Positions 53,077 to 63,995 of a stretch of 64,000 nucleotides of DNA are shown here, in pieces. The stretch's first letter is position 1; each line of letters begins with the position of its first letter. Below the pieces are notes generated by a model that did not search any database, was not told where the DNA came from, and saw nothing but the letters and a program-made list of their open reading frames with translations. Position numbers and translations under genes: made by a program. Source of the DNA: Winslowiella toletana (GTDB taxonomy: Bacteria; Pseudomonadota; Gammaproteobacteria; Enterobacterales; Enterobacteriaceae); contig NZ_JAGGMQ010000001.1 in the NCBI RefSeq assembly GCF_017875465.1, positions 496,001 to 560,000 of the forward strand. The letters are read 5' to 3'.

Positions 53077-53802
53077 CTATGCGCCGCTCGCCGCACCAAG
53101 CACATGCGACAAGCCTTGCGCCGCCTCCAGCAACAGTTGCTGCGTGGCAGCCTCTTCCGGGTTAAAACGGCTGGTAGGACCGGAAATACTCAGCGCGCCA
53201 GCCAGCTGGTTGTTATGTTTAAACACTGGCACCGTTATCGACGCGGTCAGCAGGCTGTTGGTTTCCAGCCGGTTGAGACCCGCGCCGCTTGAGGTAAACA
53301 CACCATCCTGATAACGCCAGCGCGCAGGCATTCCCTGTTCAAACTGGCGCAGTACGCTGGCAGCGGAGGTATCGTCCATTGCCAGTAAGGTCCCGACCGG
53401 TACACTGGATTTAATATGTTGCGGCGAGTCTTTGCGCAACAGGCACATACGAAAATCACCATCACGCACATAAAAAGTGCTGCTCTCCAGCGTCGCGGCG
53501 GTCAGTTTTTCCAGTACCGGCATCACATGGCGGTGCAAATCAAAGGTGCGCTCGTAGACACACCCCAGCTGAAACGCGCGGGAGCCTAATTCATAGCATC
53601 CGTCCGCGCGCTTAAACACATAGCGCTCGGCTTCCAGCGTCAGCATATAGCGCAGAATCACGCTCTTAAACAGACCGGTTGCCGCTTCGAGTTCACCCAG
53701 CGTAATCCCGCCCGGATGTGGAATAAAAGCATCAAGGATCGCCAGCGTGCGCTTAACCGCTTTGACCGAACGATCGACATCAGTACTCTTTTGTCTCGAC
53801 AT
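53077..53802 (-). CDS. IclR family transcriptional regulator
   Basis: 241 residues. Winged helix-turn-helix with AVKRTLAILDAFIPHPGGITLGELEAATG and KSVILRYMLTLEAERYV, then the IclR effector domain ending ITVPVFKHNNQLAGALSISGPTSRF. Located at the 3' end of the amino acid transport and hydroxyacid operon, which it probably regulates. A palindrome near the operon start (60600-60614) is a candidate target. Confidence 0.9.
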   Translation of the reverse strand: MSRQKSTDVDRSVKAVKRTLAILDAFIPHPGGITLGELEAATGLFKSVILRYMLTLEAERYVFKRADGCYELGSRAFQLGCVYERTFDLHRHVMPVLEKLTAATLESSTFYVRDGDFRMCLLRKDSPQHIKSSVPVGTLLAMDDTSAASVLRQFEQGMPARWRYQDGVFTSSGAGLNRLETNSLLTASITVPVFKHNNQLAGALSISGPTSRFNPEEAATQQLLLEAAQGLSHVLGAASGA

Positions 53803-53862
53803 AACTTCCCATTCAGTAAGCCAACATGACGATTACAGATACGCAGTAATGTACAAAAATTA

Positions 53863-54801
53863 CTATGCCCTGCCAATCAATGGACTACCGGCGAAGTAAC
53901 GGATTACGTTATCCAGCATCCGCTGCTGCTGCGCCTGTTGCGCCGACCAGGTATTAGCGGCGATATGCGGCGTCAGAATCGCATTTGGCGCGGCGCGCAA
54001 GCGGGCGGAGACCTCAGGCTCAAATTCGTAGACATCCAGTGCGGCGCCAGCCAGCTGTCCGGACTCCAGCGCATCACAGAGCGCATTTTCATCGACCAGC
54101 ATACCGCGGGCGATATTAATCAGATGGCCGTCAGCGCCCAGTAAGCGCAACACTGCACCATCGATAATATGGTAGTTTTGCGGCGTACCTCGTGCGGCCA
54201 CCACCAGCACATCGGCCCACTCCGCTAACTGTTCGAGGCTCTCGAGGTAAAGGTAGTCACCGGGCTTGCGCGCGCGGCTGTGATAACCTACCGCCATATT
54301 AAATGCCTGCGCCAGACGCGCAATCTGCAGGCCGATTTCACCCAGACCGTAGATGCCGATCTTTCGGCCCTGTAAGCCAGCCACCAGCGGATAGCGCTCC
54401 ACACTGTTGCCCTTCCATTCACCGCTACGTAAAAAGCGGTCGCCGGACAGAATATGGCGGCAGCTGGCGAGGATCTGGCCGAGAGCGAATTCGGCGACGC
54501 TGCTGGCGTTAGAGCCGGAGGCATTGGTCAGCGCGATGCCTTTTTGCTTTAAATAGTCGCTGTCGACAAACTCCATGCCGGAGCCATAACAGATCACCAG
54601 CTTTAAGTTTGGCAATGCATCAATCAGCGCGCGTCCGGTCTGAATGCTGCTCATGGTTAACAGCACTTCCGCGCTTTCCGCGCCTGCGGGCAGATCGCTG
54701 CCGTCCAGCGCACTGACTGGTCCCATCAGATTGCAATGCATGTTTAACTTTTCCACCAGTCCGGCGGGCAGCATGCGTACCATTAATACGTTCTTTTCCA
54801 T
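53863..54801 (-). CDS. D-2-hydroxyacid dehydrogenase
   Basis: 312 residues. NAD-binding GIYGLGEIGLQIARLA, substrate Arg in INIARGMLVDENAL, DVYEFEPE and catalytic His in LTPHIAANTW. Reduces a 2-oxoacid to a D-2-hydroxyacid or the reverse. Sits directly after a transporter gene and two genes after an aminotransferase that would supply 2-oxoacids, so the two enzymes likely act in sequence. Confidence 0.9.
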   Translation of the reverse strand: MEKNVLMVRMLPAGLVEKLNMHCNLMGPVSALDGSDLPAGAESAEVLLTMSSIQTGRALIDALPNLKLVICYGSGMEFVDSDYLKQKGIALTNASGSNASSVAEFALGQILASCRHILSGDRFLRSGEWKGNSVERYPLVAGLQGRKIGIYGLGEIGLQIARLAQAFNMAVGYHSRARKPGDYLYLESLEQLAEWADVLVVAARGTPQNYHIIDGAVLRLLGADGHLINIARGMLVDENALCDALESGQLAGAALDVYEFEPEVSARLRAAPNAILTPHIAANTWSAQQAQQQRMLDNVIRYFAGSPLIGRA

Positions 54802-54812
54802 TATTGTCTCAT

Positions 54813-56033
54813 CTATTCAGTTGTCGCCGGATTGTGTTGTTTCCACTTCAGCATGCCCCACTGGCCGCCGAGTAATGCCGCCAGCATCAGCGACATCAGC
54901 AGGAAGGTCAGCATGATGTTGCCCAGCGATGCCAGCATGCCAACCAGCAGATTGCCGATCGGCATGGTGCCCTGAAATGACATGCCATACAGGCCCACCA
55001 CGCCGCCGCGCAGCTCTGGCGGACTGTGGTGTTGCAGGGTGGAGTTGATCATGGTGGAGAAAAAAGTCAGTGACAGCCCCAACCACAGAAAGCAGAAGCA
55101 GGTCAGTAACGGCGCCGAAGAACTGGCGATACCGCCCAGCGCCAGCACCGCGGACCAGGGCGCAACCTGCAGCCACTGCACCAGACGCTGATGGGAGATA
55201 CGCGCCGAGATCAGCAGCGCCGCCAGCAGCGAACCAACACCGGCGCTGCTAAAGAACCAGCCGGTAAAGCGCGCGGTATCATGGAAACTTTGCGCCGCCA
55301 GCACCGGAATCAGTGACTGATAGGAACCGGCAAAGATGCCCATAAACGCCAGCATCGGTAAAAAGCGCATCGCGAAGTCATCATTTTTCACATAGCGCAG
55401 CGCATTGCGCATGCCACCGGCGCGGCGGCCGCCCGTTTCGCTTGCCACCACCTGCATGCTGCGCACCGCAAACCACATGGTGATCAGGCCGCAGAGGGAG
55501 ATAACGAACCCTGCCGCCGCGCCGTAGTGATTAAAACTCCAGGCCGCAATCGCCGGGCCAAACATCCGCCCGATATTAAACACCATGGTGTTCATGGCGA
55601 CGGCGTTATACATCAGCGACTTATCCTGCAGGCTGCTGGTCAGCAACAGATGTCGCGTCGGCAGTTCCATCGACGAGACACAGCCCGCCACCGCAGCGAT
55701 CAGCAAAATAAACGGCGGCGAGATAAAACCAAACAGCACGCTGGCCAGCAGCAGGCTGCTGATGGTCATCGACAGGCAGAGGATTTTCATCATGATGCCT
55801 TTCACCCGTGCAGGGGTAAGGCGGCTGCCAAACAGCAGCGGCACAATCAGCGCCGGGCAGTAGAGCAGAAAATTAAGCACGCCGAGTAACCATGGCGAAT
55901 GGCTCATCTGCCACAGCAATAAATTCAGGGTGACGTTTTGCGTCCATAAACCAACAATGGATGCCGCCTGTCCCATCAAATACCTGCGCGTCATCCGTTC
56001 TTTAAAGACAGGAAAAGTACCAGCCAGAATCAT
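54813..56033 (-). CDS. MFS transporter (EntS/MFS_3-like)
   Basis: 406 residues from the ATG at 56033 (AGGA upstream). About 12 hydrophobic segments; QAASIVGLWTQNVTLNLL at the start and GPAIAAWSFNHYGAAAGF in the middle are typical of the MFS_3 exporter branch. As this branch mostly exports, it may release the product of the operon rather than import a nutrient. It is preceded by an intercistronic hairpin. Confidence 0.87.
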   Translation of the reverse strand: MILAGTFPVFKERMTRRYLMGQAASIVGLWTQNVTLNLLLWQMSHSPWLLGVLNFLLYCPALIVPLLFGSRLTPARVKGIMMKILCLSMTISSLLLASVLFGFISPPFILLIAAVAGCVSSMELPTRHLLLTSSLQDKSLMYNAVAMNTMVFNIGRMFGPAIAAWSFNHYGAAAGFVISLCGLITMWFAVRSMQVVASETGGRRAGGMRNALRYVKNDDFAMRFLPMLAFMGIFAGSYQSLIPVLAAQSFHDTARFTGWFFSSAGVGSLLAALLISARISHQRLVQWLQVAPWSAVLALGGIASSSAPLLTCFCFLWLGLSLTFFSTMINSTLQHHSPPELRGGVVGLYGMSFQGTMPIGNLLVGMLASLGNIMLTFLLMSLMLAALLGGQWGMLKWKQHNPATTE

Positions 56034-56088
56034 GCGACATCCTTGACGGTGGCGGGATAAATCCACCACCGATAAAAATCGTCAGGTG

Positions 56089-56110
56089 CCGGGTGAGTAA
56101 TCTCACCCGG
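56089..56110 (-). promoter_or_regulatory. Intercistronic hairpin between aminotransferase and MFS genes
   Basis: CCGGGTGAG / CTCACCCGG, a 9-bp perfect stem with a 4-base loop, without a U tract. Probably a message stabiliser or attenuator inside the operon. Confidence 0.6.
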
Positions 56111-56124
56111 TGTTGAGCAAAACG

Positions 56125-58066
<1,942 letters not shown>

Positions 58067-58075
58067 CTCAGCTCC

Positions 58076-58777
58076 CTACAGCTTAATCTGGCGCTTACGT
58101 TGAATAACGTTTTCCAGTTTTCCGACTAACTGCGTCAGTGAAAAACAGACGATAAAATAGATAACCGCTAAAACGCCAAAGACCTGTAGCGGTTTGGTCA
58201 GTTCGAGGGTATTAATCTGATAAGCCGAGTAGGTTAATTCGGCGACGCCAATCACATAACCCAGCGAGGTGTTTTTAATCAGATTAATAAACTGATTAAG
58301 GATACTGGGGATCATAGTAAATAACGCCTGCGGTAAAATGATCTCCAGCATGGTGCGTGAATAACTGATCCCCAATGTGCGTGCCGCTTCAATCTGACCG
58401 CGTGGCACTGACAATATACCGGCGCGGACAATTTCACCGAGAAACGCCATCTCATAAATAATTAACGCTACAATCAGCGTTTTCACCCCGGAGATGGAGT
58501 GGCCCGAAATTAGTGGCACCGCAAAATATGACCAGAACACCAGCATCAGTACTGGCAAACCGCGGATCACACTGGTAAACAGGGTGACCGGCAGATAAAT
58601 AATTTTAAATTTGCTGGTACGCGCAATACCAATGAATATCGCCAGCGGAAAAGCACAGACTAACCCCGCAGCCGCAATAAACAGCGTTAATGCCAGCCCG
58701 CCTAACGGACCATTGGGATAACTGCCGCTCAGCAGTAAATCATGATAGTTGATAACAATATCGAGCATATCGTTCAT
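58076..58777 (-). CDS. Polar amino acid ABC transporter permease 2
   Basis: 233 residues from the ATG at 58777, one base after the first permease's stop (TAAGATG). Coupling loop EAARTLGISYSRTMLEIILPQA is diagnostic of the HisM/GlnP family. Inner membrane. Confidence 0.92.
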   Translation of the reverse strand: MNDMLDIVINYHDLLLSGSYPNGPLGGLALTLFIAAAGLVCAFPLAIFIGIARTSKFKIIYLPVTLFTSVIRGLPVLMLVFWSYFAVPLISGHSISGVKTLIVALIIYEMAFLGEIVRAGILSVPRGQIEAARTLGISYSRTMLEIILPQALFTMIPSILNQFINLIKNTSLGYVIGVAELTYSAYQINTLELTKPLQVFGVLAVIYFIVCFSLTQLVGKLENVIQRKRQIKL

Positions 58778-58778
58778 C

Positions 58779-59477
58779 TTATCGACTCCCGGCGCGGAAA
58801 ATATAGCGGTCATAAGCAGAGCCGACGCTGGTAATCAGCAGTGAACCGATCAGATAGATCACCGAGACAATGGCGAAAGCCTCAAAGGTGCGAAAGGTTT
58901 CATTCTCAATTTGCTTCGCCGCATACGTCAGTTCCGCCACGCTGATGGCCATCGCCAGGCTGGTGGACTTATACAGCGACAGCGACTGCCCCAGCAGCGG
59001 CGGAATCGACACCCGAATCGATTGCGGCAGAATAACGTCACGCATCGCCTGGGCAAAGCTTAGCCCCAGCGCGCGACAGGCTTCCATCTGCCCGCCGGCG
59101 ATCGAGCGTAATCCGCTGCGAATATCCTCCGACATAAACGCGGCGGTATTTAGCGTCAGGGCAACATAAGCAAAAAAGAACTCACTGCCATGCTGATTCA
59201 CCCATTCCGATAATGCATAAGGCAGCACGGCCGACAGGCCAAAATACCACAACAGTAACTGCACCAGCGCCGGTACATTACGGTGATATTCGACATAACA
59301 CACCACAAACCAGCGCAATGGCGCGATGCCGGAAATACGCATGGATGCCAGCAGCAGGGCTAAAATAAAACCAGAAACCAGACACAGAAAAAACAGTGTC
59401 AATGTGGTTTCCAGCCCGGTAATTATCCACTGCAAATATTGCCCTTGCAGTAATGTTATTGGGTCAAAACTTATCAT
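58779..59477 (-). CDS. Polar amino acid ABC transporter permease 1
   Basis: 232 residues from the ATG at 59477; the upstream extension to 59543 is not conserved. GLETTLTLFFLCLVSGFILALLL-type first helix, EACRALGLSFAQAMRDVILPQ coupling loop. Heterodimer partner of permease 2. Confidence 0.92.
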   Translation of the reverse strand: MISFDPITLLQGQYLQWIITGLETTLTLFFLCLVSGFILALLLASMRISGIAPLRWFVVCYVEYHRNVPALVQLLLWYFGLSAVLPYALSEWVNQHGSEFFFAYVALTLNTAAFMSEDIRSGLRSIAGGQMEACRALGLSFAQAMRDVILPQSIRVSIPPLLGQSLSLYKSTSLAMAISVAELTYAAKQIENETFRTFEAFAIVSVIYLIGSLLITSVGSAYDRYIFRAGSR

Positions 59478-59651
59478 CAGACTCGACTCCCTGGAGCAGG
59501 CATAGCTAAAAAACCATGATGCAGTCATGTTTTTATTGCGCACCGGGTAGAAAATAAAAGCACTCTTACAGATTTAATTAATTTTTGATGACCGGCAACG
59601 ATGACGCCGCGACAGTGGCGACCACGGCGCATAGCCTGGTATCATTAATAA

Positions 59652-60506
59652 TTACTGCACACTGCTTCTGACCTGTTCAATCGGCTCTAACTTATGTTCA
59701 CGTTTAATTTTATATACCGTTTCTGAACCCATCCATTTATTCCAGATGGCTTCCAGCTGACCATCCTGCTCCATTTTTTCCAGCGCGCCATTGACTGCCG
59801 CCAGCAGCTCAGGCTCATTTTTTTTAATCCCCAGCGCATTAGGCTCCCAGCTGATAGCCTGGTCAATAAATGCGTATTTGCCTTTTCCGGCTTGCAGATA
59901 ACGCATCCCGGATGTCTGGGCAAAGGCCTGACCGCTAATTTTACGCTGTTCCAGCGCCAGAAAACCGGAAGGAGAATCGTGATAAGTCACCACGCCAATT
60001 TTCGGGAAGGATTTCCGTAACCAGTATTCCGAGGTGGAGCCCGAGGTCATGCCCACGCGTTTACCATCGAGATCGGCCAGCGTTTTATACCCTGCCGCCA
60101 CCGGCGCCAGCACTTTTAACGGCACCTGGAAGTGTGAAGAGGAGAAATCGATCTGCTTTTCACGCTCGGCGGTATAACCCAGCGCCGCAGAGAGCACATC
60201 GACACGGCCAATCTGTAACTCCGGAATGCGTGCTTCCACCGACAGGCTTTTTTGTACCATCTTCACCCCCAGCTGGTCGGCCAGCCCCTGACAGATATCA
60301 ACATCAAAGCCGACAATCTTGCGGGTTTTCGCATCGGTAAAGCCCAGCGGTTCGGTGGTGGCGAGCGTGCCGCACACCAGTTCACCGCGCGCTTTAATAT
60401 CCGCCAGTTGATTAGCGGATGCAGCGCCACTGAATGCGAGCAGCGCCAGCAGGGTGGTGCCAATCAGTTTTCGTTGCAGAGCAGGGTTGGTTACATTTCT
60501 GGCCAC
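59652..60506 (-). CDS. Polar amino acid-binding protein (family 3)
   Basis: 284 residues from the GTG at 60506, chosen because GGAGG lies 7 bases upstream; an ATG at 60533 has no ribosome site. Signal peptide ends near AASA. The mature part has GELVCGTLATTEPLGF, KTRKIVGFDVDICQGLADQLG and LDGKRVGMTSGSTSEYWLRK, as in glutamate/aspartate- or histidine-binding proteins. First gene of the operon. Confidence 0.92.
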   Translation of the reverse strand: MARNVTNPALQRKLIGTTLLALLAFSGAASANQLADIKARGELVCGTLATTEPLGFTDAKTRKIVGFDVDICQGLADQLGVKMVQKSLSVEARIPELQIGRVDVLSAALGYTAEREKQIDFSSSHFQVPLKVLAPVAAGYKTLADLDGKRVGMTSGSTSEYWLRKSFPKIGVVTYHDSPSGFLALEQRKISGQAFAQTSGMRYLQAGKGKYAFIDQAISWEPNALGIKKNEPELLAAVNGALEKMEQDGQLEAIWNKWMGSETVYKIKREHKLEPIEQVRSSVQ

Positions 60507-60599
60507 AGGTAATCCTCCAGGATTAAAAAACAATTGAGAAAGTCGTTCCTGTCAGTCCGGACAACTTCGTTAACACCCAGTCAGTCACATGTGCATTTT

Positions 60600-60614
60600 C
60601 ATAATGACATTATG
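60600..60614. promoter_or_regulatory. Palindrome at the start of the amino acid operon leader
   Basis: CATAATG-A-CATTATG, a perfect 7-bp inverted repeat. It would lie about 10-25 bases downstream of a start site fired from the sigma-54-like promoter, a fitting place for repression, perhaps by the IclR protein of the operon. Confidence 0.5.
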
Positions 60615-60635
60615 ATTTATGCATATTCTCTCTGA

Positions 60636-60651
60636 AGCATAAACGGTGCCA
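60636..60651 (-). promoter_or_regulatory. Sigma-54-like promoter of the amino acid ABC operon
   Basis: Minus strand TGGCACCGTTTATGCT matches TGGCACG-N4-TTGCW at 10 of 12 positions with the required GG-N10-GC spacing, 130 bases before the binding-protein start. Comparable promoters drive glnHPQ and argT-hisJ in enterics. A TGCACT half-site near 60792 is only weak evidence for NtrC. Confidence 0.75.
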
Positions 60652-60902
60652 ACTTCTCTCAACCGATGCAGACGGCAAAAAAAAATGCGTATATTCAATC
60701 AGGTAAATTTTTTATCATTCTGGTTATAAGTAAATACTCTGACCCGTGAGCGGTGTATGGCGTCACGGCAAAAGCAATTACAGAACAATCTGATGCACTG
60801 TTTCAGGGAAAGATGATCCATCGTGGGGAGAGTCCGGCATATCTCCGGGAAGTGTCGTAACGCGTAGTTTAGTGACTATGTCGTCTCCCGGTTGTGTCCG
60901 CC

Positions 60903-60934
60903 GGGCAGGAAAGATACTCTTAGCTCCCCTGCCC
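60903..60934 (+). promoter_or_regulatory. Stem-loop in the leader of the TetR-type gene
   Basis: GGGCAGG / CCTGCCC with an 18-base loop, ending 29 bases before the start codon. Could be a leader structure or an operator for autoregulation. Confidence 0.35.
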
Positions 60935-60962
60935 TGATTAATCTCCGGATGCCCTGACCGCT

Positions 60963-61598
60963 ATGTCTGTTGTCGCCAAAAGAAAGAACGATCCTGAAGG
61001 ACTGAAGAAACGCATTATTGCCGGCGCGCTTAAGGCTTTTGCGGAGTTTGGGATGCAGGGCGCGCGGCTGGAACAGATTGCGGAACATGCTGAAACCACC
61101 AAACGTATGGTGGTTTATCACTTTGGCAGCAAAGAAAAACTGTATATCACGGTGCTGGAATTGGTTTATCAGCAGATTCGCCAGCATGAAACCGGCCTGA
61201 ATCTGTCAGCACTGCCGCCGCAAGAAGCGATGATTAAACTGGTGGAAGAGAGCTTTGACTATCACGCCACCCACCCCGACTTTATCCGTCTGGTGTGCAG
61301 CGAAAACCTGCTGCGCGGCCGTTATATCAGCCAGTCGCCACATATCCAGACACTGAATAAAAGTGCGCTGGATGTACTGGATGAAATTTTAGCCCGCGGG
61401 CGCGCCGCAGGCCTGTTCAGCGATGAGGTGGAAACCATTGATGTCCACCGGCTGCTCAGCAGCATCTGTGTCCACTATGTCTCGAACCGTTACACTTTCA
61501 GCACCCTGTTTACCCGCAATATCAGCGACGAAGAGAATGCGGCCCGCAATCGCCGGTTAGCGGTTACCGCCACGCTGCGCTATATCCGCCGCGATTGA
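60963..61598 (+). CDS. TetR family transcriptional regulator
   Basis: 211 residues. Helix-turn-helix IIAGALKAFAEFGMQGARLEQIAEHAETTKRMVVYHFGSKEKLY region, typical of the TetR family; the C-terminal ligand domain resembles the RutR/NicS branch (HPDFIRLVCSENLLRGRYI). No obvious divergent partner; it likely controls itself or the two genes downstream. Confidence 0.9.
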   Translation: MSVVAKRKNDPEGLKKRIIAGALKAFAEFGMQGARLEQIAEHAETTKRMVVYHFGSKEKLYITVLELVYQQIRQHETGLNLSALPPQEAMIKLVEESFDYHATHPDFIRLVCSENLLRGRYISQSPHIQTLNKSALDVLDEILARGRAAGLFSDEVETIDVHRLLSSICVHYVSNRYTFSTLFTRNISDEENAARNRRLAVTATLRYIRRD

Positions 61599-61670
61599 TC
61601 CCACCCCTTTATTTCCCCACCGCCTCTGTAACCTCTTACCTGATGGAAATGCAAATAGTCTACGCTTAAA

Positions 61671-61700
61671 CCAAACGGTGGCTTCAGAGCCACCTTTTGG
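61671..61700 (+). terminator. Terminator after the TetR gene
   Basis: CCAAACGGTGGC-TTCAGA-GCCACCTTTTGG: inner 6-bp GC stem plus outer CCAAA/TTTGG pairing, with a T run in the 3' arm. Confidence 0.6.
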
Positions 61701-61748
61701 TTAATGCTCGTCAGGGCAATTCACAGACCTTAACAAAGGAACGCTGTA

Positions 61749-63131
61749 GTGAAAGCAGAGGACGAACAATTTCCGCTAAGACACACCCAGTCTGTGCAGG
61801 GTGATACGCAACTATGGAACTGGGCGCAAAATGCCCAACTGGGTGCCCAGCAACAGCTGTATATGCCAGCCAGTGAAGCCGAACTGCAACAGCGTATTGC
61901 CAGCCACAGTGGCAAAATACGGGTGATTGGCAGCCGCCTGGCGCCTGGCCGGATGCTGAAGATTAGCGATGATGGCGATCTGTTGCTGGATCTCAGTCAG
62001 TTAACCGGCCTGATGGCGCAGACCGATAACAGCGTCACCTTTGCTGCGGCGACGCCGTTACATGAGGTGTATCAGACACTGACCAGAATGGGCCGGATGC
62101 TGGCCTCTTCGCCCGGGGTTATCGATATTCAGACCCTGGCGGGCGCAATGGCTACCGGTACGCATGGTCAGGGACTGCAACAAAGCTCACTGGCTGATGA
62201 AGCGTTATCGATTCGTATGGTGCTGGCCGACGGCACTGTCACTGAGTTTGATCGCCAGCACCCGTGGTTTGGCGCGGCTCAGGTGGCGCTGGGCGCTCTC
62301 GGCGTGGTCACTGCAGTCACGCTAAAAACCATTCCGTCGCGCATTTATACCTGCTTTAAACATGCCGTTAGCGCCAGCTCACTGGAAGCCGATCTGTATG
62401 GCTGGAACAATAACTATGCCTTAAGCAAAGCCTGGTGGTTTGTCGATGACGATCAGATGCATGTCTGGCGCGCGCGTGAAGCGACCCGCGAAGAACAGCA
62501 GGCGTATCAGCTTAACCTGGGCGAACTGGTTAAACAGCCGGACAGCGACAGCTCACTGAATAACACCATTGAGCAGACGCTGGAACATATGCATAACGAC
62601 ACCCAGATTCGCGGCGATGGCGGTAAACAGTTTAAAACCGTTACGCGCTTTAAAGACTTCTCGGATGTCACCGGCGATATCTATCAGGTGTTCTGCCGCG
62701 GTATCGCCGTGCCGCAAATCAATGTTGAAATCGGTATTCCGCTGGCGCGCGCCGCCGAAGTGATTAGCAAAATCAAACGCTGGTACGCGCAAAATCATCC
62801 ACATATGCACTACCCGATTATCCTGCGCTGCACCGGCCCTTCTACTGCCTGGCTGAGTCCGGCTTATCAGCAAGCCACCTGCTTCTTTGGGTTTGTGGTC
62901 TATTACGCCGATGACGGCACGCTGTCAGCGGAAGGCTGCCATTTCCTTAGTGAAGTGGAAAAACTGCTGGCGGCCGAAGGCGGTCGTCCGCACTGGGGAA
63001 AATATTATCATCAGCCGCTCTACCAGTGGCCGCAGGTCTATCCGCAGTGGGATGCCTTTCGCGATGTGCGTCGACAGCTCGATCCAACGGGCAAATTCAG
63101 CAACCACTATCTTAGCCAGCTTTTTGACTGA
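61749..63131 (+). CDS. FAD-linked sugar-1,4-lactone oxidase-like protein
   Basis: 460 residues starting at GTG 61749 (AAGGA upstream). The FAD-binding PCMH part covers about 40-215 (IRVIGSRLAPGRML, GTHGQGLQQSSLADEALSI). The C-terminal ALO domain has the diagnostic RPHWGKYYHQ and DPTGKFSNHYL. Relatives are D-arabinono- and L-gulono-lactone oxidases that make ascorbate-like products. There is no signal peptide. It is 24 bases ahead of the glycosyltransferase gene, likely one operon. Confidence 0.85.
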   Translation: MKAEDEQFPLRHTQSVQGDTQLWNWAQNAQLGAQQQLYMPASEAELQQRIASHSGKIRVIGSRLAPGRMLKISDDGDLLLDLSQLTGLMAQTDNSVTFAAATPLHEVYQTLTRMGRMLASSPGVIDIQTLAGAMATGTHGQGLQQSSLADEALSIRMVLADGTVTEFDRQHPWFGAAQVALGALGVVTAVTLKTIPSRIYTCFKHAVSASSLEADLYGWNNNYALSKAWWFVDDDQMHVWRAREATREEQQAYQLNLGELVKQPDSDSSLNNTIEQTLEHMHNDTQIRGDGGKQFKTVTRFKDFSDVTGDIYQVFCRGIAVPQINVEIGIPLARAAEVISKIKRWYAQNHPHMHYPIILRCTGPSTAWLSPAYQQATCFFGFVVYYADDGTLSAEGCHFLSEVEKLLAAEGGRPHWGKYYHQPLYQWPQVYPQWDAFRDVRRQLDPTGKFSNHYLSQLFD

Positions 63132-63155
63132 CTTTTCTTACCAGGGGGACACTCT

Positions 63156-63995
63156 ATGTCAGCATGGATCACGTTACTGACTCAGCCCGAATATCTGACT
63201 GGCGTGCAGACCCTGCACCAGTCTCTGCGCCAGAGCAAAACCGCTTATCCGCTGGTGGTGATGGTGACGGAAAATATCGCTCCGGCGATTTGCGCACAAC
63301 TTAAAGCCGACGGCTGCGAGGTGATTGCCGTCGCGCCACTTAATCCGCATCCCGATCTGACGCACCACTATGCTTCCGCGCAGTTCGCCGAAGTGTGGAC
63401 CAAGCTGCGCGCCTGGCAGTTAACCGATTATCAGCGGCTGGTATTTCTCGATGCGGATATGCTGGTGGTGCAGAATATGGATGAGCTGATGACGCTCGAA
63501 CTGCCGGAAAACGGCATCGCCGCCTGTCACGCCTGCCGCTGCAATCCGAACAGCATCGCCAGCTACCCAAAAAGCTGGGTGCCGGAAAATTGTTTCTACA
63601 CCTGGCAGGATCGCCAGCAACCCGCGCCCGCACAGCTTGATGCCTATTTTAACGCCGGTTTTCTGGTGCTGACGCCAGACGCGGAGGTGTTCAGTGCGCT
63701 GGAAAGCCGTATCGCCGCGATTGACGATCTGTCCCGTTATCAGTTTTCTGAACAGGATCTGTTAAATGAGCACTTTCACGGACGCTGGAAAGGTTTACCT
63801 TATATCTATAATGCGCTGAAGACGCTGTCAGTGCAGCATGCGGCCACATGGGATATGGCCCAGGTGAAGAATATCCACTACATCCTCGCCAAACCCTGGC
63901 AGCGCGACTGGCAGCAACCGGCAGCGCAACGTGATCGCTACTATGATCTTGACGTTTTATGGCAGCAGATCGCCAGTCAGGTCGACCACAAATAA
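63156..63995 (+). CDS. Glycosyltransferase, family 8-like
   Basis: 279 residues with GGG-type ribosome site upstream. GT-A fold related to glycogenin/galactinol synthase: metal-binding DADMLVVQNMDEL, substrate-loop FNAGFLVLTPD and EQDLLNEHF. Transfers a sugar from a nucleotide donor; the acceptor is unknown. Follows the lactone oxidase gene, suggesting a shared sugar-derived product. Complete; the window ends 5 bases later. Confidence 0.85.
   Translation: MSAWITLLTQPEYLTGVQTLHQSLRQSKTAYPLVVMVTENIAPAICAQLKADGCEVIAVAPLNPHPDLTHHYASAQFAEVWTKLRAWQLTDYQRLVFLDADMLVVQNMDELMTLELPENGIAACHACRCNPNSIASYPKSWVPENCFYTWQDRQQPAPAQLDAYFNAGFLVLTPDAEVFSALESRIAAIDDLSRYQFSEQDLLNEHFHGRWKGLPYIYNALKTLSVQHAATWDMAQVKNIHYILAKPWQRDWQQPAAQRDRYYDLDVLWQQIASQVDHK

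Larger units (their letters stand above)
60507..60962. promoter_or_regulatory. Control region between amino acid operon and TetR gene
   Basis: 456 bases without a gene. It contains the sigma-54-like promoter and palindrome listed separately, a TTTATGC / GCATAAA inverted repeat (60616-60643), a poly-A run near 60677 and a stem-loop before the TetR gene (60903-60934). No riboswitch recognised. Confidence 0.5.
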
